Shown: positions 53,164 through 64,000 of the stretch, one piece after another
Layout of the letters: every line of letters begins with the position of its first letter
Position numbering within the stretch: the stretch's first letter is position 1
Source of the DNA: Montifringilla adamsi
Lineage: Eukaryota > Chordata > Aves > Passeriformes > Passeridae
Assembly (NCBI GenBank): GCA_017590115.1
Contig: JAGGNK010012003.1
Location: 3,921,041 to 3,985,040, forward strand
DNA length: 64,000 nucleotides
Reading direction: 5' to 3'
The notes under the pieces: generated by a model
What the model saw: only the letters and a program-made list of their open reading frames with translations
Told to the model about the DNA's origin: nothing
The model's database searches: none
Made by a program: the position numbers and the translations under genes

Positions 53164-56100
53164 CGTTTCCACATGTAAGCCCCAAAGCATCAGTCAGAAG
53201 TTCATGACTTTGTCACTAACACCACAGCTGGATTTGACCTTCAGATGAAAGTCTCCAGCCTTGTTACCAGTGTCCAGAGCCAGCGTGTCTCCAACCACAC
53301 CGTGATTTTAAAACCATGTTTCTGCCAACACCAAGATGTTAAAACTCTTTCAAACTTCATTATGAAGTGTGGAGAGTGGCTTGAGCCAGACTGGAATTTT
53401 GGCAGCAGTTCTGTGTCGGGGAAGTAGCTCTAGTTTAATCCTCAAATGAGGGAGGACTTCTCAGGGCAGGACAAGCGTGGAGCTCAGCTGTCACAGTCTA
53501 CCACCCACCCTGAATTCCCTGGAAGTGTCCTGACGTGTGCAGCTCTGTTCAGCATTGTGCACTCAGGCATCTGAAGTGGGCCCAGCTTGCAAGTCCAATT
53601 TGTTCTGGAGTTGCTCTGTTCTTCATAGCATCATTTTTCCTCAATTTTGTGACATGGCACCAAGGTCTGCTGTGACCTATGGCATCACATCATGCAGATT
53701 TATGACTCCTATTCCAGGAGGGGAGCACAGAAAGCACCTTTAGAAAAGCATCATCACCATCTGATACTTGTAGTGTGGCAACTGAAGGAGATGAAAAAAA
53801 GTATATGGAAAAGGAGAGGGAAGGAAGATGCCTGTTAAAGATCAGAAGCCCCTGAATGAAAATGTGTGGAAAACACAAGCAGAAAAAGGATTGGTAGCAA
53901 AATAGGGAAGCCCTTGCCTTGGATGTCACTCAAGCCACAAACGCTGGCACAGAAATCTGCCAAATCAGAGGGGAAGAAGTTTGGAGGAGCCACAACCTTG
54001 CACTGCTCTGCTCCTCAGGGAGCCAAAGGATGTGCCCAGCACACAGCTCCCTTCAGCAGGAGAACTCCAAGCACTTCATGGAAGAGCAAACTACCAGGGT
54101 CAGCCACTCCACTGCAAGAGTCAGGAGTCATTTCCAGGGAATTTGCTGAGGCTTCACAACAATATCCCAGGGAGTGGGGCAGCTCCCAGGGAAGAGCCCA
54201 GAAAGCTGAAGCAGCTGTTCCTAGACCAGAGCCAGCACATGGCTGTCCTTGGAGCTGTCTGATCCCTGTAGGATGAGCTACATGAGCTTGTCCACATGCA
54301 ATTATCATTTGGGAAACAGCATCTCTTGCTTGTGGCTCTAAGTGACTGCCAAGGAGGTGGTAATTTGGGGAAGGAGCATGAGCTGACTGATGTGGGGGTA
54401 TGAAGCTGTAAGTACTGGGGAGGTCAGGACACACCAAGGGATGGCAGCCAATGATTCTCACTCCTCAGCACACAAGGATATGTCTCCCTTGTTTTCATGG
54501 AAGTGTCACTGAACACAACAGGCAGACATGACACAAGGAAGGAGAAGAGTGTTACATTCCTGGATCAAAGCCTCAAAAATCAGGTCAAAAGAGACAGGGT
54601 GATCTCTGCCATGACCCAAGCAGGACAGCCTGTCACACACAGGAAATACCTTCACCCTTTCTGGATTTCCCCTGCCCTTTGACACTCACAAACAAAGCTG
54701 TGCACAAAGACCACAGAGAGGGAAGGCGTGAAACTCGTTTCCACATCACAAGAGAAGGTTTTGTTACTCTGATTCATTCAGCCATTGCCGTTTGTGCCCA
54801 AGGAGACCTCAGTGACCCTCAGAGGCTCCTATTGATTTTTATTCAAGCCCCAGGTTGGAAGTTTCACCATCACTTACTGATGGGTTTCAGGATCACAAGA
54901 TGAATGAACTTGCCTTTTTGACTGGCAAAGAGTCCAGAAACCAAGGAATCCAAGCTCTGGTTTGCCTGCTTCTCTCATGGCACTGAAGTCAGGTATCAAC
55001 CCAGAGGGTCCAACGCCATCCATAAAACTGCCATATTGTCTTCCAGGGATCCTCATCTTCATTCCAACAAGTCCATCAAAAGGCATTCAGGACAAAGCTT
55101 GGGTATTTCCTCTAATTCTTGGTACCAGACATGCCAAAACCCTGCAACTCCCCACAGAAAATCAGAGTGTTCTGAAATCAGATTTCAAATCCATCAAGTT
55201 AAGTAACCATATCTCAAAGTACTTGGAAAGAAGGGAGTTTAAGAGCTCAGAGAAACTATCAAATATATCTTTGGTTCTCAAACCACCATGCCCACACAGA
55301 CCATCATAACCATGCCCTCAAAGCCTACCAGACACTGATTAAACCAGGCAGCTCCTCTGTGTGACACAGACACAGCTTCACCTCAAACCAGTGCCACAGC
55401 AGATGCAGGGACAAGAAGCACCTTTGCCATCACATTTGCACTCACAGGCATGGCAGAGACCATCACTGTGAACCAGAGCTGGGCTCTTTTTTCCTGCAGC
55501 CCCAGCTCTTCCAGCTTCCCTACCACAAACACAGTAGATCCCCAGGGAACAACATAACCAGAGGAGCTCCAAATATGCTCCTGCACACACCAGATTAAAC
55601 AAAAAACAACCAACCTGCAGCTGCAGGAGTGTTGGAGCTCATTGTGTCTTCTGCCTTTGCCAAGGGGGAGGAAGAAGACTTTGTTTAGCTCTGAACACAT
55701 CTGGTTCAAACAACTTAGCAAAAGTCTAAACCCAGGAAACAAACTTATTTACCTGCCATGCCCTGCTGTCAAGCAATACTTGACAGTCTCTCAGTCCCAA
55801 GAAAAAAGGCCGAGGACACAGAGACAGATGTTTCTATGCCGCCACAGAGTAACCATCAGCTCCTGCCTTTATTAACAATCAGATGTCAGTGCTATTGCAG
55901 AGCAGCACTGAGAAGGGAGGAGGAGTGCTCAGAGAATGTCTGGGCAAGATCAAAAGGCCTCAATCAGCAGCCTGAGCACAACCCCTGGAACAGGTGACCC
56001 TCCACCTGTGCCCAGGCAGCACCACAGAGCCATTGTTCAAAGCTGAGAATGCTCCTTTGTGCTACGGCTCTAATCCTGCACACCCAGAGCCTCTGTCTGT

Positions 56101-57076
56101 CCCTCGTAGGAGCACTGTTCATCCTGCTTTTATACCCCATGTGTGCTTCAGAGAGCAGATGCCTTTTTCCAAGCACATTTCTCTCCAAGATGTGGAGTTG
56201 TGAGGGAATTAAACACATAAAAGAGTTTATGTGTAACAGGACTTCAAATAGCAATCCTAATGCACTGGAATAAACTCTGGGATTTATTATTCAATTGACT
56301 GGAAAGCAAGAAAGAGAGAAGGATTTCCCTGTGGCATTACTAGTTCTGAAACTGAGGGGAAACATCATCTACAGTCCAGTCTCCTGGGTGACAGATCCCC
56401 AACTTCTCCTACTGACCCTGTAGCAACAGAGTTTTCAAAAGCACAGAAGACCAAATTGGATGAGCCTGCAGAATTCCTTCTTTGTTATTCTACAAACTAG
56501 CTTGTAAAATCCCTCCGGGAGAGTAATGTGTTCAACTTAAATGAAAAGAACAAAAGAGAGAGAGAAAACCCAGCATTCAAAAACACCAAACAAGAACGAT
56601 CCATGCAAGATGTGTAGCCTGCTTACATTAAATGCAGAGTATTTGTGATAAGCCAAACCAGCTACAACACTGAAATAAAAAACCAGGCAGTGACAGGCAG
56701 CTGGAAAGGGCACCACAGCCCAGATTTGCTGTGCTGCAAGAACACTCTTCCTGCCATCTCTCCCATCTCTGAGTGAAGTTTAAAGGCAACAGATGATTAA
56801 CTTAATGTTTGGAGTTTCAGTGATTCTTATCAAAGTAAGAGACCAGGTAAACCCATCCCTGTACAACCCTGTGGGTTTCCTGGAAGATCTTCGCAGTGTC
56901 TGAAGGCAGAAATGCTGCAGAGACAGGAGGCTCAAAAGCTAAAGTGAGACAGCTCTGTGACCACAGAACACAGCAAAGCATAATAAAAACTCACACAGCC
57001 TTGCTGGGAACATTCATTTTCAAGGATGGGACAAGTAGGAGAGGAGCTGGAATATCCCACCACAAATGAAGAACAT

Positions 57077-57122
57077 TTCCAGAGATGAGATGGGGATTTT
57101 CCAGAGATGAGATGGGGATTTT
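57077..57122. repeat. 22-base tandem duplication, two identical copies
   Basis: TTCCAGAGATGAGATGGGGA plus TT occurs at 57077-57098 and again, identically, at 57099-57120. Perfect identity suggests replication slippage that is recent or possibly polymorphic. Confidence 0.92.
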
Positions 57123-58969
57123 CAAGGCAACAACAGTTTGAAGAAGAAAGTGTTTTTCTTCTGAAGGCTGTAACAGCACATGATCTGCCAAGGCCATTCA
57201 TCGCATCCATTTACCTCCCAAGACACTACTTTACCGACCACAACAATCATACACAAATATTCTAATCAAAAGTAGGCTGATTTTGGCCAACTAGCGTATA
57301 GCAAGAAGCTGCCCTATTGTGTCATAAAACACAGTAAGACAAAAGCAGCTCTGTTTTCATCTCACAGGTGAGGTGGCACTGCTGGTCTGAAGGCACAGGA
57401 GGTCACAAAAGCTCCAGAAACTCAGAGTCGGTCTCAAATCCTTGCCTGGCCTTCAAGACCACCCTTCTCAGTGATCCTTGAGGAGTGCAGTGTCCCAAGC
57501 AAGGCAGGACTGGGCATCACCCTGCAGCTGCTGTACAAAAGGATTGCTGAGGAGAAGGGTTACAATTTGGATGCCTTACCAGGCTGGGGACAACATCCAG
57601 GCAGCAGAGAACCAGAGATTAGGCTCCCCTTGACACCCCAAGGTAGGGACTTTGTGCCTTCTTTCAGACAGACAAATGGCACATGAGTTTGAAGCATTCA
57701 GCCAGGCTGCTGCAGAGCTGCCCATGCACCAGGAGTGTGACATGGCAAGGGCACAGCCTGCAGCACACAGGAGCTGAAGCCTTCACTGCACAAGTGGAGA
57801 GAGCTCAAGAACAGATCTGTTGAGGGAAATCCTTCAGCCAAGACTGCTCCAGAGCAACTCAGCACCCAAGCTAAATAAAGAGCCTGGGGCTAAGGGCAAG
57901 AACAGAGTAGCTCATCCCAGCCCAGCCCAGCCAAGATGACAGCACTCCTGCTAAAGCAGCTTCCCAGGAGCAAGTGAACAGACAGCAAGGACATCCCACA
58001 GCCAGGGCTGCAAGGCTGGGATCTCACAGATCCTCCTCTGCCAAAGGCTTGACCCTGACCTGCAGTTTGTGCAGTAAGAGAAAGAAACCCAACAGGAATG
58101 AATGGGAGACAGGAAAGGGATTAAATCCTGTCTGGCCCCAGCAATGTCTGCTCATAAGCGGAGTCTCTGTAGCAGAGAGCCCCTCTCAGCTGTCACCACG
58201 AGTCTGAGAGATGCCTTTTTCCTTGGCTGACATCCCTTTTGCTAGTGAGCTGCCTGATAAGGGGTGCTGGCAGAATGAAAGCTCTCCCAGATATGGCTGA
58301 CTCCTGTAAACAAGGAGATGAAAACAGTTTGTTACAAATCACAGCTGGGAGGAACACTAGAAAGGCAAAATGGTGCCAATACCTTGCTGACACATTGCAT
58401 TGCTTACAGTCACACAGAACAGTCTGTGCCCTTCAATTCAAGCTCAGGCACCACAAATCTCCCTGGAGAAGAATAGGAGAAGAGCAAAAGACACTTTAAA
58501 TTTACTTTTTTATCAAAGGAAAAGCAGATATATTTCTATTACCTGAACAACCACAGGGATATAGAGAGCAAGAACATTTTTAGCCACTACCAGACCTGGA
58601 ATGAGCCTGACCTTGCCTGAAGCTAGACTTCCAGAAATCCCAAAAAGAGGGACTGGTACAGACAAGGTAAGGAGGAAACAGAAACAAGTAGGGCATCCAG
58701 GCTGAGTTTTGTGCTCTGTTCATCTTCTGCAGGCATTTTCAGAGACCTGTCAAAGGAAGTTGTACAGTTTGGTGCTGATAAACTCTTACAAGCCCCTTTG
58801 AAGCCAGTTTCTTAACAGGAAAGGCACTACATTGCCTTGTGACTTTGGGAACTGGTTTCCTTATTTCTGTTTCATCTCAAAACAGGAGATGGGGTTTACC
58901 TGAATTAGGAGAGAGATTGGTGGTTCCTAAAACGACAATACTCATTTTGGCAACAGAGGAGGAAAAAAT

Positions 58970-58973
<4 letters not shown>

Positions 58974-59014
<41 letters not shown>
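58974..59014. repeat. homopolymer run of 41 A
   Basis: An uninterrupted A run on the plus strand (T run in the COL26A1 transcript). No retrogene or SINE body was recognised before it and no target-site duplication was seen. Its length may be affected by sequencing or assembly error. Confidence 0.9.
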
Positions 59015-59017
<3 letters not shown>

Positions 59018-61583
59018 GTTTTAGCACTTCAGCTTGACTCCCAGAAAAAAGAAAGCCACTTCAAGCATCCCTATAGGCTGGCAACAAAACAGTGCTAGGC
59101 TGTGTGTGCTCAGAAAACAACAACAAACCACACAACCTGGCTCAGGGTACCAAACATTGCCCACAGCAGTCACACGTCACAAGAGTCATCATTTTCAGGA
59201 GCTGTTTTCATTCTCTTATCAAAGTCAGGTGCATTGCTGAAAACAAACAACCACTTCTAAAAGGTGTCTTGGCTGGGGTTAACTTATCCAACTTATTCAA
59301 CTCTCAGGATCTCAGATCCCACATTTGTGTTACTCTTTCCTGGGGCTCTCCCTTTCAGATGGTGGCAGTAGGGAAAATTATCAAGGACCTGTTTTACCTC
59401 TGATGATAAGTAGATGAGTTCCAGAATTTTGTCAGCAGCTTTCTGAGAGGTCCTTGGGAAAGAGGTGCAGGGTCTTTCTCTACTTTATGCAAGAATCTCA
59501 TACAATATGTGCCTAGAAGCATGCAGGCTTTTCCCTGGCAGGGTTCCATCCTCTTGTCCTGCATTTCCTCCCAGCCCAAAGGGAACAGAGCATTGATGTC
59601 CTCCCATCTCTTCAAGAAGGTTTCTCCATAGTGATCATCTTCCAAAAATGCAGCTCCTGTTAGCTGAGCTTTCACCAGCTGAGATCTTGAATATTTAATA
59701 ACCCCAGTTTCTTTCCATGATATTTTCACACAGAAAGAAAAATTGAGATGTCTTCTGCTGTTCTGCATTGTCTCCAAACAATTGGACTCATCAGGCAAAC
59801 AAACCAAACTACATTTGAAACTGAAAATGTTCCATGAACAATGTCACAACAGCACACACTACTCCTAAAGTCTCTGGGTTAATGTAAGAATCAATGGCAT
59901 CAATCAACTGCAGGGGCCCACAAAAAGAATCTTTACTAATAACATGATCAAATGTTTGGTTCTTATGAAATTCCAGTTGTGTTAAAAAGGAGAAATAGCT
60001 AAGATTTTTGGCATGTTTAGGAGACAAGGTGAAAGCTCACAAGTTTCTAATGACAATTATGTGCCTAAAAAGCCTGGGAAATTAAAAGGCTTCAACAGAA
60101 GTTTGGCCATGACAGTGTAAAATATGAAGTGTTTCAACCACAGCCTTGCATAAAGACAAAAGAGACACCAAAGCAGATATATTACAAGTGAAAAAACTGA
60201 GACTGACCACTGGCCAAGTGGAAACTGGAGAACCAACAATGGGAACAGCCCCATGCAATATGTGAATTCTAGATGAAGTGACACAGGAACAGGGGAGGTG
60301 GGGCTCAGTCTGCAGTCACCTTCTGGCCAGGTTATCAACTACAGGAGGACCTCAACCAGTGCCCTGTGGGTGAATTGGTAACAATAACAATAAAATCAGT
60401 GAGCTCTGTGAGCTAAGTTATGGCTTGTCTATTTGGGAAATTGTTTTAGAAGCTAGGTGCAAATTTAGAGCACAATGGCTTTTTTGCCCCAATTCCCAGA
60501 TGGGTGGGTAACACTATTCTGCTCTGAGAATGCCTTTCAGAGAAGACAAAGCACAACAATGCAGACATTTTACTGAAAGGTGGTAGCTGGGGACAGCTAT
60601 TTCACACTTTTTTTTTTCCCTTCTTACATGTAGGTTCCAAGACTGTAAATGATCAAAAGGCAAAGCAGGCTCAGGGCAAGTTTTTGACATGTAGCTGTTT
60701 TTAAGCTTTGCTTCTTGTCTGAGGAGAGGATGTTCTGTTTCCACATGTCTTTAAAGGGTACTGAAATCCAGGAAGTCTAAAGAAATGCCACCCTGAAAGA
60801 TACAGGGCACATTACCTTTGTCCCCCACTGCCCCTAAGGGATTTGATCACAGCTTTCCAGTGTATGTGATCAATATTACCACTACAGCCCTGAGTATGGG
60901 GACTTGACACCAACAAGTCCCACAGAACCACTGACCCAGCACCCCTGCTCACCTGTCCACTCACTCTGAACATTTGTCTGCTTTCATGCCTGACCAGCAG
61001 CAGCCTCCTGTGTGGAGAAGCACAAACTGGCACTACAGCCTGAGCTAAACTGATTCACATAACTTGTCCTAATCCTGATGTCTTTGAATTGAACCATCTG
61101 TCCCCAGGCTGAATTTGCTCCTCTTTTGTAAATGTAACTGATGTTGTCACATAACTTCCACAACAGAAGTTGCTTAATGAAAGAAAAGAACTTTATGATT
61201 CTAGCATCTTGTGTAAGATTATATCACCTAAATAAAAAGGCATTAGGTAGGTGGAGAATGCATATTACACAGGGGGTTCATGTGAACATTTCTGTATAAA
61301 AGATGTTATAATTTACCCCTCAGTGTGCTTGATTTGTGGGAACCTCCACCTTGCACAGAATAAACAATGTCTCCTTTCCAAATTAGACCTGTCTGTGTTT
61401 AGGGAGCTCCTAAAACTGGAAACAATGCTATGCTTACCTTCACCTGTGATTTCCCTGCAGTTATCACCAGTGATAGCACCCCAAAGCAGGACATCCCACC
61501 TGACCCTCTGCAGCCCTCACCAGCCAACCAAGCCAAGGGGAAGGGCAGGAGGATTGGGCAGCATGAGACATGAAGATTTTTAC

Positions 61584-61706
61584 CTGACTAAGTTGGCACA
61601 AGGTCCTGGCCAGCGGCAGCTCTGATAAACTCTCTGGATCACTGTTTCTGACCCGTTCTGCACCTGGCAGGAGACTGTCCTTGTGACTGTGTAGTGGCAC
61701 CAGTGC
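61584..61706 (-). CDS. COL26A1: COL26A1 internal exon, first half of EMI domain
   Basis: COL26A1 is a secreted extracellular-matrix protein with an N-terminal EMI domain, a coiled-coil stretch and two short collagenous segments. This 123-base exon reads, on the minus strand, HWCHYTVTRTVSCQVQNG and onward to RWPGPCANLV. Cysteines fall at residues 3, 13, 30 and 36 of the exon, and N17-G-S is an N-glycosylation sequon. From memory the human COL26A1 segment is nearly identical here, while the paralogue EMID1 differs clearly (it has NWCSYVV and a NGTYLQ-type segment). The acceptor has a long CT tract ending in CAG at 61707-61709. A near-ideal branch site (GACTAAC on the minus strand) lies at 61728-61734, with its A 23 bases from the exon. 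The donor is CAG|GTAAAA. The exon starts with the third base of a codon and ends with two bases of a Ser codon. It is not a full gene; the start codon and signal-peptide exon are outside the window. Confidence 0.94.
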
Positions 61707-62398
61707 CTGCAGAGAGAGAGGACACACGTTAGTCAGCCCCAGTGAGACAACCAGGGAACCAACACACACCAGACTGCAGGAAAAACAGACCAAGAATCTG
61801 TGGGTGGGGTGGTTTCTTCTGCCAGCCATAGCCAGGCTAACTTGCAATCTTCACTTCTCACCCCACCCTCTCCTTCCAAGAGCTGCAGAAAGATTCCCAG
61901 CTCCTGCCAACCTGAACCACAGATCCAGTAATGCCTCTTGCTTGGTTGTCAGAGGCCAGAATTTTACAGTGCATAATTTAGTTCTGTGACTTATCAGAAA
62001 CAATAGGACTTGGGGAAAAAAAAGACATGTTCCAAATCTCCTGATAGTCAGCTCCCATTGTACTGTTCTTAATTCCATCCTGCTTGTTATGGTATCATTC
62101 CCCAGCCTCCCACCATTCTGAACAACAGCAGAGTAGGAAAATTCTGCTTTTTGGTGTGGTGGAGTTCTCTGTCAGCAGGGCTCAAACAAGCTGGGTGCTG
62201 AACAAGTCCTGTTGTTGTCCTGCTGAGGTTACTGCCTAAGAATGGGCATGAGAAAATGCAGGGGAGGGAGGGATGAGTGTCTCAAACTGTCTCAAGAGAG
62301 AGACAGACCCCTCACTGCAAGGTGTATGAGACAGAAGGAACTGCAGTGTCAGCACGGGGAATTCAGGGACCTAAAGATACTTCAGGGACCTTCTCTGA

Positions 62399-62413
62399 AA
62401 AAAAAAAAAAAAG
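62399..62413. repeat. A homopolymer, about 15 bases
   Basis: A short A run after TTCTCTG. No element body was recognised. Confidence 0.85.
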
Positions 62414-63184
62414 TTTTAGGTTCCAGTGACATGCTTGAGGGGGATACAAAAAATTTCCCCCTTGCAAGCATTGCTCATTTTGCCAAATACTGGTTCACGT
62501 TTTTGTGAATATTTTGGTGTGGAATATTTTGTGATGTTTTTGTACATCAGTGTAGTTAACAGGTTTGAGAGCCACTTTCCTGCTGACTGGGGATCAGAAC
62601 TAGGGTCACTGTGGGACATGGAGACAGCAGCTTGTGCTCCAAAACACACCCAGTGCTTGTGTAAGCATTCCCTGCGGAACCAGAGCCACAGTCCTGGCTC
62701 CTCATCTATCTTAAAGCAAGAGCCCTCAATTGAGCTGATCCCTTCAAGCACCACAGTGACTCCCCAACCTTGCATATCAAAAATCAAAGTGGAAATGCAC
62801 CTGCACATCCCCTTCTCCTTCCCTAATCCACCTCCTCGACGTCAGTTTGATTTCCCCAGAACATGCCATTTACAGCATTTGTTTTTTTCCCCTTTTTGCA
62901 TTCCCCTCCCATCTCCACAGGAATCCCTGCTCTCTGGATAGCTCCCATCCCCATGAATAGGAGGCACACATGCCAGGACCACATGGGGCCAGCGGGCTGC
63001 TCGCTGACCCTTGGGCTACAGCCGGCCGGGAAGGCTGGGACACCCAGGGAGGGGTGGCTCTGTGCCAGTGCCACCAGCCCAGCAGCAGGGACAGGGCTCA
63101 GCTTGCAGCTTTCCCTGAGACACTGCTCCTGCTCACCATAAACCCCCTGGATTCCTCGGCAGGGAGTGTGCCCGGGGTGGGCAC

Positions 63185-63352
63185 GGAGGTCTTCCAGAAC
63201 CACTTATCTCAGGTTTGCCAGGGATCTGTGCTGTGCAAACAGGGATCAGGAGTGTGGGCACACCTGAGGGGACCCCAGGAGGGCAGGGAGGTCTTTCAGA
63301 ACAACTTATCTCAGGTTTGCCGGGGATCTGTGCTGTGTAAACAGGGATCAGG
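63185..63352. repeat. duplicated 66-base segment, 102-base period
   Basis: The segment starting GGAGGTCTTCCAGAACCACT at 63185 recurs from 63287 with few changes and ends AAACAGGGATCAGG at 63250 and 63352. The 36 bases between the copies are not repeated inside the window. Both copies keep ACTTATCTCAGGTTTGCC, which contains TTATCT, a GATA-factor-like core. The duplication lies about 1.5 kb upstream of the first EMI exon in gene orientation. Confidence 0.88.
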
Positions 63353-63742
63353 CACTGGAGTACCCAAATGTCTCTACTGACATCTGCAGCATCAAAACAA
63401 GGGGGGAAAAGATAAAGTTAATGAAGCTTCAGATCACATGATGACATCAGATCCTTTAATGGGCTCAATAGAACTTCCACACAAAGTTTAGGGAGCAGGA
63501 CCAGCAGAAGCAACAGGAGCTAAAGGCTGAAAATATGATAATTCAAAGTAAAGTTTTCTTTTACCTTTCACTTGCACACTTGGTGCAATCAGCCATTTGG
63601 TCTGTCCAAGCCTTAGTCATGGGGTTTGTCCAGACAGGGGTAATATCTCCTCATGCCATGGGAACAGCCAGTTAAGCACAGAAGGAAAAGCAGCCAGGAG
63701 AAAGGGTGAGAATGAGAGGGGTTGGGAAAATCACAGCCTTGC

Positions 63743-64000
63743 ATTCACAGAATTCACAAAATGACCAGGTTGGAAGAGACCTTCAAGATCATCGAGTCCA
63801 ACCCAGCCCCAACACCTCAACTAAACCCTGGCACCCAGTGCCACATCCAGGCTTTGTTAAACACATCCAGGGGTGGTGACTCCACCACCTCCCCAGGCAG
63901 CCATTCCAGAATTTTATCACTCTTTCCATGAAAAACTTTTTCCTAATATCCAACCTGAATATCCCTTGGTGCAGCTTAAGACTGTGTCCTCTGGTTCTGT
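63743..64000 (-). mobile_element. CR1 retrotransposon 3' end, cut by the window edge
   Basis: Read on the minus strand, this carries the same 3' region as the copy at 37395-37727, including the ATTCTGTGA tail at 63743-63757 and the blocks for the GGACTCGATGATCTTGAAGG and CTGGGGAGG stretches. The element continues beyond 64000. The two copies belong to the same CR1 subfamily, because their translated frames share a long identical peptide around [17 protein letters not shown]. Confidence 0.93.

Larger units (their letters stand above)
51393..61583 (-). other. COL26A1: COL26A1 intron between the two EMI exons
   Basis: This 10,191-base GT-AG intron (donor GTAAAA at the high-coordinate end, acceptor TTAG at the low end) is phase 2 and splits the EMI domain. 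It holds a MIR-type SINE at 53046-53163, a 22-base tandem duplication at 57077-57122 and a 41-base A run at 58974-59014. No other exon with recognisable coding content was found in it on either strand. Confidence 0.85.
61707..64000 (-). other. COL26A1: COL26A1 intron upstream of the first EMI exon (partial)
   Basis: This is phase 2 intron sequence ending in the CT-rich acceptor at 61707-61720. It holds an A run at 62399-62413, a GC-richer, CpG-containing patch around 62985-63185, a duplicated segment at 63185-63352 and a truncated CR1 from 63743 to the window end. No signal-peptide exon is visible on the minus strand. The open frame of the minus strand at 62823-63203 has no hydrophobic leader at a plausible start, so exon 1 should lie beyond 64000. 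Confidence 0.7.

Noticed and set aside
59394..60027. Two adjacent minus-strand open frames (72 and 137 codons) suggesting a gene or retroviral remnant
   Set aside because: No recognisable domain, no LTR, primer-binding site or splice context, and frames of this length are expected by chance in 64 kb.
62823..63203. GC-richer minus-strand frame considered as COL26A1 exon 1
   Set aside because: No hydrophobic signal peptide follows a start codon and no donor in the required phase precedes the EMI exon.

Overview
The window is single-copy vertebrate DNA, almost certainly from a bird. Two internal coding exons of one large gene are recognisable, and nearly everything else is intron. The avian assignment rests on several CR1 retrotransposon 3' ends, two of them with the tandem ATTCTGTGA-type tail. 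It also rests on a tRNA-Ile-headed SINE joined to a CR1 3' end, the architecture of TguSINE1 from zebra finch. That second element points towards a songbird, which is an inference and not a proof.

The gene is COL26A1 (collagen type XXVI alpha 1, also called EMID2), read from the minus strand. Exon 61584-61706 encodes the first half of the EMI domain and exon 51289-51392 encodes the second half. Together they give about 75 residues with seven cysteines, ending in the WRCCPGF hallmark. Splice signals, exon phases and the residue joined across the intron all agree. The signal-peptide exon lies beyond position 64000. I found no coiled-coil or Gly-X-Y collagen exon, so those presumably lie beyond position 1, and positions 1-51288 are read as one very large intron.

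Layout: 1-51288 is the intron downstream of the second EMI exon, with scattered CR1 fragments, one SINE, one probable MIR, short tandem duplications and simple repeats. Position 51289-51392 is an exon, 51393-61583 is a 10.2 kb intron (with an old MIR-type SINE and a 41-base A run), 61584-61706 is an exon, and 61707-64000 is the upstream intron, ending inside a CR1. The many 60-230-codon open frames elsewhere show no recognisable domain or splice context, and I treat them as chance.

I found no novel biological system. The points most worth a second look are a six-base tandem splice acceptor at the second EMI exon, a CpG-dense patch at 23865-24010, and a duplicated segment near the first EMI exon.
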